Shown one piece after another: positions 57,772 through 64,000 of a stretch of DNA of 64,000 nt. How positions within the stretch are numbered: the stretch's first letter is position 1; every line of letters starts with the position of its first letter. A program made the position numbers and the translations under genes. The stretch spans positions 62,001-126,000 of the forward strand of contig NZ_JAHRXJ010000010.1 of NCBI RefSeq assembly GCF_019104765.1. The letters run 5' to 3'. The stretch is from Synechococcus sp. HK05. Lineage in GTDB: Bacteria > Cyanobacteriota > Cyanobacteriia > PCC-6307 > Cyanobiaceae. Below the pieces are notes generated by a model, which was not told the DNA's origin, ran no database searches, and was given only the letters and a program-made list of their open reading frames with translations.

Positions 57772-58584
57772 GTGACCACCACCACCCCGATCCAGCAGCG
57801 GTTCGACCAGCTTCAACAGCAGGGCCGCTGCGCCCTGATGCCCTTCCTGATGGCGGGTGATCCGGATCTGGCGGCCACGCGTGCAGCACTGCTGGCTCTG
57901 GAGCAAGCGGGCGCAGACATGATCGAACTGGGGATTCCCTACAGCGATCCTCTGGCGGACGGCCCGGTAATTCAGGCAGCCGCCAGCCGGGCGCTGGGAT
58001 CCGCCACCACGCCGGGCCGGGTGCTGGAGATGCTCACCAGCCTCAAGGGGGAGCTGCAGATTCCGGTGATCCTGTTCACCTACAGCAACCCCCTGCTCAA
58101 CCGCGGCATGGAGGCCTTCTGCCGCGATGCGGCTGCCGCCGGTGCCGCCGGCCTGGTGGTGCCGGACCTCCCCCTTGAAGAAGCGGAAAAGCTCTCCGCC
58201 ATCGCCGCAGCCCAAGGGCTCGATCTGGTGCTGCTCGTTGCCCCCACCACACCGGCTGAGCGCATGGGCCGCATCGCCGCCGCCAGCCGCGGGTTCACCT
58301 ATCTGGTGAGCGTGACGGGGGTGACCGGCGTGCGCACCAACCTGGAAAGCCGCGTGGGCGGCCTGGTGCAACAGCTCAAAGCGATGGGTCCCACCCCTGT
58401 GGCCGTGGGCTTTGGAATTTCGGGCCCAGAGCAGGCACGCCAGGTGCGCGACTGGGGCGCCGATGGCGCGATTGTGGGCAGTGCGCTGGTGAAGGTGATG
58501 GCACAAGCTCACAGCCAGCAGCAGGATGTGGCAGCGGCGGCGGGTGCCTTCTGCAGCAGCCTGCGCTCCGCCCTGGATCACTGA
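57772..58584 (+). CDS. trpA: Tryptophan synthase alpha subunit
   Basis: A 270-residue TIM-barrel enzyme that cleaves indole-3-glycerol phosphate to indole and G3P. Catalytic Glu and Asp lie in [28 protein letters not shown] is the phosphate/loop-6 region and VAVGFGIS near the end closes the site. GTG 57772 starts it, and the length is typical. It follows DUF3007 by 47 bases. Confidence 0.97.
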   Translation: MTTTTPIQQRFDQLQQQGRCALMPFLMAGDPDLAATRAALLALEQAGADMIELGIPYSDPLADGPVIQAAASRALGSATTPGRVLEMLTSLKGELQIPVILFTYSNPLLNRGMEAFCRDAAAAGAAGLVVPDLPLEEAEKLSAIAAAQGLDLVLLVAPTTPAERMGRIAAASRGFTYLVSVTGVTGVRTNLESRVGGLVQQLKAMGPTPVAVGFGISGPEQARQVRDWGADGAIVGSALVKVMAQAHSQQQDVAAAAGAFCSSLRSALDH

Positions 58585-58601
58585 TCGGCAGCGTCCCTCC
58601 T

Positions 58602-58621
58602 GACGGCTTGCAAGAGCCGTC
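58602..58621 (+). terminator. Possible terminator after trpA
   Basis: GACGGCT (58602-58608), six-base loop, AGCCGTC (58615-58621): a perfect 7-base stem starting 18 bases after the trpA stop. No T run follows, so strength is doubtful. Confidence 0.45.
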
Positions 58622-58656
58622 AGAATCAGGCGATCGATCACACCCGAGCTGCCGCG

Positions 58657-58971
58657 ATGGCCCCCCGAACTCTGCTCACCACCGGTCTGCTGCTGGGCGG
58701 CCTGTCCCTGGCACCGGCGGCAGCCCATGCCGGCTGGAGCGAGTACAAGTCAGCGATCTCCGAGGTGGATGCCTGCAACCAGGCCCAGTACCTGATGCCC
58801 GAGAAAGCCGTGGTGCAGGAGTTCCGCTATTGGGTGAACAGCGGCAAGAGCGGCAACACCTTCACCTGCAAGGTGCGCTGGAGCGACAAGGCCAGTGCCA
58901 AGCCCACCGATCGCCCGATCCTCTTCCCCTCTCGCATCCGTCAGCCGATCTTCGCTGCGGGCTGGCTGTAG
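58657..58971 (+). CDS. Small exported hypothetical protein
   Basis: A 104-residue protein with a signal peptide (MAPRTLLTTGLLLGGLSLAPAAAHA) and a short mature part with two Cys (DACNQAQY, TFTCKVRW) that could form a disulfide. No known domain. Similar small secreted proteins are common in picocyanobacteria. The gene stands alone between trpA and the YciI-like gene. Confidence 0.65.
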   Translation: MAPRTLLTTGLLLGGLSLAPAAAHAGWSEYKSAISEVDACNQAQYLMPEKAVVQEFRYWVNSGKSGNTFTCKVRWSDKASAKPTDRPILFPSRIRQPIFAAGWL

Positions 58972-58998
58972 GTTGCGCCCCTGCCACCTGTTGATGCC

Positions 58999-59265
58999 AT
59001 GCGTTTCGTGCTGTGGGGCACCTATTGCGACAACGCCCTCGAGAAGCGCACGCCCTACCGCGATGAGCATCTCGCCGGTTTGCAACAGCAGAAAGAAGCC
59101 GGTGTGCTGATCACCCTCGGCCCCACCGAGGGCAGCACCCATGTGTTCGGCATTTATGAGGCCGAGAGCCAAGACCAAGTGGAAGCGCTGCTCCACAACG
59201 ACATCTACTGGCGCAACGGCATCTGGACCGAGCTGAAGGTGTACCCCTGGATCCAGGCCTTCTGA
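58999..59265 (+). CDS. YciI-like protein
   Basis: An 88-residue ferredoxin-like-fold protein: FVLWGTYCDNALEKRTPYRDEHLAGLQQQKEAGVLITLGPTEG, with the His and Asp of the YciI family, and HNDIYWRNGIWTELKVYPW at the end. Enzymatic role unknown. It faces the cytochrome c gene, two bases apart. Confidence 0.88.
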   Translation: MRFVLWGTYCDNALEKRTPYRDEHLAGLQQQKEAGVLITLGPTEGSTHVFGIYEAESQDQVEALLHNDIYWRNGIWTELKVYPWIQAF

Positions 59266-59267
59266 GC

Positions 59268-59615
59268 TCAGGCCTTCGGCCAGCCGGCCAAGGCCTGCTG
59301 CCACACCCAGGCGGCCACCTCGGCGGTGCCCTCCTCGCCGAGCACCGAGCCGTAGCCACTCATCTGACCCACCCCCGCCGCCGTAATCGCCGCAATGGCG
59401 GCCTCAGAAGCGCGGTTTTCCCGCTCCAGCGCCGCGAGTTTGAGGGTTTTGCCGCGGCGAATGATGTTGCCGCCATTCACATGACAACCGGCGCAGTGCT
59501 GCTCAAACAGCTGAGCCCCATCAGCCAGAGCGATCCCGGGCCAGAGCAGCAAAGCCGCCATCACGGCCAACAACGCTGCAGCCAACCGGCGCCAACGGGG
59601 GATCAGATCAGCCAC
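59268..59615 (-). CDS. Class I cytochrome c (c6-like), exported
   Basis: A 115-residue protein. A signal peptide (RWRRLAAALLAVMAALLLW...ALA) precedes a mature domain with the heme c motif CAGCH in GAQLFEQHCAGCHVNGGNIIRRGKTL. QMSGYGSVLGEEGTAEVAAWVW supplies the distal Met and the last helix. It resembles cytochrome c6 and its low-potential variants, an electron carrier in the lumen or periplasm. GTG 59615 is used; TTG 59636 is possible. Confidence 0.85.
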   Translation of the reverse strand: MADLIPRWRRLAAALLAVMAALLLWPGIALADGAQLFEQHCAGCHVNGGNIIRRGKTLKLAALERENRASEAAIAAITAAGVGQMSGYGSVLGEEGTAEVAAWVWQQALAGWPKA

Positions 59616-59691
59616 CTGGGGCTCGGCAAGGGTCAAACCAGTCTGCAGACCCAGTGGGCACGCTGAAATGGGTGCGCCTGCCGCTGCGTTG

Positions 59692-60900
59692 ATGCTCACC
59701 GTTCTGCACAGTGCCGACTGGCAGATCGGCAAGCCCTATGCCCGCGTGCACGACCCCGACAAACGGGCCCGCCTGCGCCAGGCCCGGATCGAAGCCATCG
59801 GGCGCATCGGTGCATGGCTGGATCAGGAGCAACTGCCAGAGCAACCGGCCTTCCTGATGGTGGCCGGCGATCTCTTTGATTCCCCAACCCCCAGCAGCAG
59901 CGACATCACAGCGGTGTGCCAGGCCATTGGCAAGCTGGCGATCCCGGTGCTGGTGATTCCCGGCAACCATGACCATGGGGCGCCAGGCAGTGTGTGGCAT
60001 AGCCCCTTTTTCCAAAGCGAACAGCAGCGCCGCGCCCCCAACCTGCAGGTGCTGCTGGAGCGCAAGCCCGTACTGATCGGAGGCGCGGTGGTGCTGCCAT
60101 GCCCGCTGTTACGCCGCAGCGACAGCAGCGATCCCACCGACTGGGTGCGGCAGCTCGATTGGAAGCAGCTGCCAACAGATCACCCCCGCATCCTGCTGGC
60201 CCATGGCTCAGTGCATGGCTTCGCGGCCGCTGATCTGGATGCTGATGACGACAACCCCAGCAGCGCCAACAATCGGCTGGAGCTCGATGCAGCCCTGCTG
60301 GATCAACTCGATTACGTGGCTCTTGGGGACTGGCATGGCCTTAAGCAGGTGAACAGCCGCACCTGGTACAGCGGCACACCGGAACCGGATCGCTTTCCCC
60401 GCACCGACGACTACCAAGGCGGGCAGGTGCTGAAGGTGCAGCTGCAGCGGGGCGGGGCGCCCGTGGTGGCAACCATCCCCACCGCTGCCCTCGACTGGCG
60501 ACAGCTGAACGTTCAGCTCAACACAGCCGGCGACCTCGAACGGCTGGAGCGCCAGCTGGAGCCGTTGCTCCAAGCGGAACCAGGCCAGCAGTTGTTGTTG
60601 CTGGAGCAGTGCGGCAGCCTCAGCCTCCAAGCGCACCAACGCTATGAGCAGCTGCTCGAACGGCTGGAGGCGCAGCTGCTGCGGCTCAAGCGCCGCGGCC
60701 GCATTGAGCAGCAACCCGCACCCGAAGAACTAGAGCTGTTGCGACAACGGGCCGAGGATCCATTGATCGCCCGCGTGGCCGCAGAACTGCAGGCGGAACT
60801 CGAGCAAGCTGCAGCGGCCAACGCTGCTGAGCAGCGCCAGGTGTTGCAACTGGCGCTGGCTGAGCTGCAGCGCGCAACAGGAGCGGCCGAATGCGCCTGA
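59692..60900 (+). CDS. SbcD/YhaO-like nuclease subunit
   Basis: A 402-residue Mre11-type metallophosphoesterase. Motifs in order: LHSADWQIGKP, VAGDLFDSP, IPGNHDHG, LLAHGSVHG and DYVALGDWHG, giving the two-metal site. It would cleave DNA ends in repair, partnered by the ATPase gene that overlaps its last codons. Glu/Gln-rich coiled coil covers the last third. ATG 59668 is an alternative start. Confidence 0.88.
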   Translation: MLTVLHSADWQIGKPYARVHDPDKRARLRQARIEAIGRIGAWLDQEQLPEQPAFLMVAGDLFDSPTPSSSDITAVCQAIGKLAIPVLVIPGNHDHGAPGSVWHSPFFQSEQQRRAPNLQVLLERKPVLIGGAVVLPCPLLRRSDSSDPTDWVRQLDWKQLPTDHPRILLAHGSVHGFAAADLDADDDNPSSANNRLELDAALLDQLDYVALGDWHGLKQVNSRTWYSGTPEPDRFPRTDDYQGGQVLKVQLQRGGAPVVATIPTAALDWRQLNVQLNTAGDLERLERQLEPLLQAEPGQQLLLLEQCGSLSLQAHQRYEQLLERLEAQLLRLKRRGRIEQQPAPEELELLRQRAEDPLIARVAAELQAELEQAAAANAAEQRQVLQLALAELQRATGAAECA

Positions 60901-63623
60901 TCGCCTGCTCGCTGCAAAACGTGCGGCGCCATCGGGCCTTGGAGCTGGAGTTTGGCCGCCAGCTCACCTTGATCGCTGGCGCCAACGAGAGCGGCAAAAG
61001 CACCCTGGTGGAGGCCTTGCACAAGGCACTCTTCCTGCGGGCCACCGCCACCGGGCGCGGCGTGGAGGAGCTGCGCTCACGCCTGCATGCCGGCTTGCCG
61101 GAGGTGGAGATTCGCTTTGAAGCCGAAGCGGAAACCTGGCGGTTGCGCAAACGCTTTGCCGGCGCCAGTGGCACCTGCCAGCTGAGCAACGGCAGCGGGC
61201 TCGCCCTGAGCGGTGCAGAGGCGGAAGAGCAGCTGGCGCGGCTGCTGGGCTTTGAGGCCCCGGTGGAAGGGCGACGCATTGCCCAGCTTCCGGAACGCTG
61301 GGCGCACCTCTGGGTGCGCCAGGGCGAAGCAGGGCTCAACCCCTTCGGCGGCAACCAAGACCGCTACGACCACCAGCGGCTGGTGGAGCAGTTGCAGCTG
61401 CAGGGCAGCCAGAACCCTCTGGAATCGGGGCTGGATCGGCAGGTGATGGAGCAGATCCAGCAACAGGTGGCGGCGCTGTACACCGCCACGGGCAAGGTGA
61501 AGGCCGGATCGCCCCTGGCCGAAGCGCAGCGCCGCAGCCAGGAGGCCGCCGCCGCCCTGGCCCTGGCGCAGCAGCAGGTGAGCGATCTGGAAGCGGCCAT
61601 GGAGCAGTGGCGCAGCATCAACGAACGCCTGGAGACGATCGAGCGCCAACAGCGACCGGCGCTGCAGCGGGAGCTGCAGCTGCAGCAACAAACTCAGCTG
61701 CTGCAGGCGCAACTAGATCCACTGCTGCAGCAGGAGAAAGAGCGCCAGCAACTGCTGTTGCAACAGCAGCAGGAGCACACGGAACTGCAACAGCTGCAGC
61801 AACAGCTCCAAAGCGAGCAGGCGCTGCAGGAGCAAGGCGACACCCTGCGGCAACAGCTGCAAACCCAAGCCCAACAGGCGCAACTGGCGGTGCAGGAGAT
61901 AGCGCAGCGCCAGGAGCTGCTGCAGCGGTTGCTCGATCGGCACCAACTCAACGACGAAGCCCGGCAACTGCGCGAGCACCAACAGCAGCTCCAAGGGCTG
62001 CAAGACCAGGCCGAAACCCTCAAGCAACAACTCGCGGCACTTCCGGAGATCACGGCGGAGCAGGTGCGCCAGCTCCGCCAGGCTGAACAGGCCTTGGCCC
62101 AGGCAACGGCCCGCTGCGACGCGATGGCCGCTGGATTGGAGGTGGTGGCGGCCGACCAACCGATCCGCCTCAACGGCGAAGCGCTCACCCGCGGTGAGCG
62201 GCGCCGCCTTGAAAGCGCTGCGCAACTCGAGGTGGGCGCGGGTGTGCGCATTCAGATCAGCCCCGGCGGCGGCCAGGCGCTGCCGCAGGCACTGGAGCAA
62301 CAGCAGCACTGCCGCCAGCAGCTGGAGCAGCTGCAGCTGCAGCTCCGGCTCAGCAACAGCGACCAGGCAGAAACGCTCGAACGGCAGCGCCAAGGGTTGG
62401 AGCGTGAACTCGCCAACCTGCGCCAGGCCGCCAAAGCGATTCCCTGGTCCGGCCTGCAACAACGGCTCGATCAACTCGCGCCGCGGCGCCAACAACTCAA
62501 CAACAGCCTGGCGGGCCAAGGCCCCCTGCTCGAGGCCCTGGCCGAAGAGCTCGGGGTGAGCGAAGTCGGGGATCTCGATCCCACCCAGCTGCGCAACATC
62601 CAGGAGGCCCAACGCCAGCAGAACAGCGAGCACAGCCGCACTCTCGAGCGCTTTCAGCAGCAGCTGCGCAGCCTCGAGCAGAGCCAACGCAGCCGCCAAA
62701 CCCAGCTGGAGCAGCGGCGCCAACGCAGCGGCCAGCTGGAGGGCTCACTGCAGGTGCTGGGGGAGCGCCTCCGGCAACTGAACAGCACCCAGCCCGTGAG
62801 CGCCGATCTCCAGGCCCAACAGCAGCAGCTGCAGGCCCTGCACCACGAACTCAGCCAACTGCACGCAGCACGGGGCAGGGGGGGCCAAGGCCAGGCGCCC
62901 GAGGATGCGGCGGCACAACTCGAAGCGCTCGATCTGGAGAAAGACCGGCTGCTGAGCCAGCGCGGCCAGACGCAACAGCGCACCCTGAGCCTGGGCGCCA
63001 GCAACCCCCTGGCCGAACTGGAGCAGCGGCAGGTGGCCTGGGAGGAAGCGGAGGCCGAACGCCATGCCCTCGAGCAGCGGGGCCAAGCCCTACGCCTGTT
63101 GCTGGATCGCTTTCACAGCGCCCAGAGCAACCTGGCCAACCGCTACAGCGATCCGCTGCGCGCCGCGATTGCGCCCTACCTGGCGGCGCTGGCCGATGCA
63201 CCCCAGCAACCGCTCCTCGGCTTCGATCCGCAGCAGGGCTTCCACAACCTGCAACTGCGCCAAGGCGACGAAGCCTTCGCCTTTGAACGCCTCAGTGGCG
63301 GCATGCGGGAACAACTGGCAGCCACGGTGCGGCTGGCCATGGCCGAAGTGCTGAAGCCCGCCTACGCCGATGTATTGCCGTTGGTGTTCGATGATGCCTT
63401 TACCAATAGCGACCGGGAACGGCAGCTGGGCCTGCACAAAATGCTCGAGCGCGGGATGGAGCACGGGATCCAGATCGTGTTGCTCACCTGCCACCCGAGC
63501 GACTACACAGCGCTGTTGGGAGCAGACCAAAACCAGGCACAGACCATGCGAAAAGACCACCCCCCCGAACTGGTCGAGGGGATGGCTGGAGGAAGCAATC
63601 GGGTGATGGTGAGCCTGGACTAA
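60891..63623 (+). CDS. SbcC/YhaN-like SMC-type ATPase without zinc hook
   Basis: A 910-residue Rad50-like ATPase. Walker A GANESGKST near residue 33, signature RLSGGMREQLAATV and Walker B LPLVFDDAFTNSD near the end flank a very long Gln/Leu coiled coil. There is no CxxC zinc hook; instead a small globular insert at about 413-465 (IRLNGEALTRGER, GAGVRIQISPGGG) sits at the turn, as in YhaN-type ATPases. It pairs with the nuclease gene it overlaps by ten bases. The coiled-coil DNA is strongly CAG/CTG-rich. Confidence 0.85.
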   Translation: MRLIACSLQNVRRHRALELEFGRQLTLIAGANESGKSTLVEALHKALFLRATATGRGVEELRSRLHAGLPEVEIRFEAEAETWRLRKRFAGASGTCQLSNGSGLALSGAEAEEQLARLLGFEAPVEGRRIAQLPERWAHLWVRQGEAGLNPFGGNQDRYDHQRLVEQLQLQGSQNPLESGLDRQVMEQIQQQVAALYTATGKVKAGSPLAEAQRRSQEAAAALALAQQQVSDLEAAMEQWRSINERLETIERQQRPALQRELQLQQQTQLLQAQLDPLLQQEKERQQLLLQQQQEHTELQQLQQQLQSEQALQEQGDTLRQQLQTQAQQAQLAVQEIAQRQELLQRLLDRHQLNDEARQLREHQQQLQGLQDQAETLKQQLAALPEITAEQVRQLRQAEQALAQATARCDAMAAGLEVVAADQPIRLNGEALTRGERRRLESAAQLEVGAGVRIQISPGGGQALPQALEQQQHCRQQLEQLQLQLRLSNSDQAETLERQRQGLERELANLRQAAKAIPWSGLQQRLDQLAPRRQQLNNSLAGQGPLLEALAEELGVSEVGDLDPTQLRNIQEAQRQQNSEHSRTLERFQQQLRSLEQSQRSRQTQLEQRRQRSGQLEGSLQVLGERLRQLNSTQPVSADLQAQQQQLQALHHELSQLHAARGRGGQGQAPEDAAAQLEALDLEKDRLLSQRGQTQQRTLSLGASNPLAELEQRQVAWEEAEAERHALEQRGQALRLLLDRFHSAQSNLANRYSDPLRAAIAPYLAALADAPQQPLLGFDPQQGFHNLQLRQGDEAFAFERLSGGMREQLAATVRLAMAEVLKPAYADVLPLVFDDAFTNSDRERQLGLHKMLERGMEHGIQIVLLTCHPSDYTALLGADQNQAQTMRKDHPPELVEGMAGGSNRVMVSLD

Positions 63624-63641
63624 GGCAGCAGGCTCAGGGGA

Positions 63642-64000
63642 TCACTCTTCGTCTTCGTCGGTGCCGCCAACGGGGATCAAACGAATCTGCTTGCGGCCGA
63701 GCTTGATTTCAAACTCATCGCCGGGCTGCAGGTCGAGCATGGCGGTGTAAGCCTTACCAATCAACAGGTTGCCGTTGCCCTGCACGGTGGCCACATAGCT
63801 GAGCTTGCGACCGCCTTTGCCCACCTTGCTGGCACCGCCCAGCTCCACACCCTTGGCTTCAAGCAGGGCTTCATAGAAAGCGGTGAAGTTCAGGCGCTCA
63901 CCACCGTCTTTCTTGGTGGACACATACCCACAGGAGCGAACGATCTCCGATTTACCCACATCACCGAGCTCCTTCACCTTAGCCAGCAGATCAGATCCAG
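63642..64000 (-). CDS. cyAbrB-type regulator, 5' end beyond window
   Basis: At least 119 residues; the frame is open to the right edge (GSDLLAKVKELGD...), so only the first few codons are missing. KSEIVRSCGYVSTKKDGGERLNFTAFYEALLEAKG and the C-terminal SpoVT/AbrB-like half with FEIKLGRKQIRLIPVGG identify the cyanobacterial AbrB family, which binds DNA broadly and affects nitrogen and carbon metabolism genes. The tail is acidic (DEDEE). It converges with the ATPase gene. Confidence 0.93.
   Translation of the reverse strand, partial: GSDLLAKVKELGDVGKSEIVRSCGYVSTKKDGGERLNFTAFYEALLEAKGVELGGASKVGKGGRKLSYVATVQGNGNLLIGKAYTAMLDLQPGDEFEIKLGRKQIRLIPVGGTDEDEE

Noticed and set aside
61600-63000. CAG/CTG-rich tandem-like DNA that could be taken for a repeat array
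   Set aside because: It encodes the Gln/Leu coiled coil of the ATPase in one intact frame; no unit repeats exactly.

Overview
The window is about 64 kb of high-GC cyanobacterial chromosome. The markers are psbA, ndhL followed by a DUF3007 gene and trpA, an aerobic Mg-protoporphyrin ester cyclase, heme oxygenase, a Rieske protein, a cyAbrB regulator, an iron(III) ABC transporter and a type 2 NAD(P)H dehydrogenase. A tRNA-Leu(UAA) without the group I intron and the small gene spacings fit the picocyanobacterial Synechococcus/Cyanobium clade. Nitrogen, low-oxygen and sugar-oxidation clusters suggest a freshwater or coastal member rather than an open-ocean one; that ecology is inference. I see no rRNA, CRISPR array, insertion sequence or phage.

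Layout. 1-7.5 kb: a Nif11-like peptide, a sodium:solute symporter between two tiny one-helix proteins, then a tight operon of an ATCase-like transcarbamoylase, a glutamine-dependent asparagine-synthetase-like enzyme, an M20 carbamoylase/ureidase and a DUF1028 protein. 7.5-15.8 kb: housekeeping and redox genes, mostly on the minus strand (thiD, methyltransferases, a Kir-type channel, a pentapeptide protein, an ArsR regulator). 15.5-27.1 kb: a low-oxygen island with hemerythrin, an AcsF cyclase isoform, a fatty-acid desaturase, an AT-richer glycosyltransferase, an aldehyde-deformylating oxygenase paralog, heme oxygenase, HemN, a D1-prime type psbA, DUF4079 and DUF3365 redox proteins, a ferritin-like protein and a second Rieske protein. 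28.8-33.8 kb: a persulfide module (ArsR, persulfide dioxygenase-rhodanese fusion, rhodanese, TauE, OsmC) next to a cysteine-rich Crp/Fnr regulator. 33.9-39.5 kb: iron(III) transport genes and NDH-2. 39.5-46.6 kb: ion channels, then glucose-dehydrogenase-like, gluconolactonase-like and associated small genes. 46.6-56.8 kb: a minus-strand operon of two DUF2231 proteins, a terminal oxidase whose subunit II has lost the CuA ligands, two GMC flavoproteins and a GH63-like glycosidase. 57-64 kb: ndhL, trpA, a cytochrome c, an SbcCD/YhaNO-like pair and cyAbrB.

The best candidates for undescribed biology are four. (1) The transcarbamoylase keeps the carbamoyl-phosphate site but has lost the aspartate-binding loop residues. 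(2) The low-oxygen island is expanded to include an alkane-type oxygenase and hemerythrin, with short promoter motifs shared between its units. (3) A quinol-type oxidase is translationally linked to a GMC dehydrogenase and a glycosidase. (4) A palindrome TTGCRA-N5-TCGCAA occurs both at the Crp/Fnr promoter and in the heme-oxygenase intergenic region. All calls come from reading sequence by eye; no database search was run.
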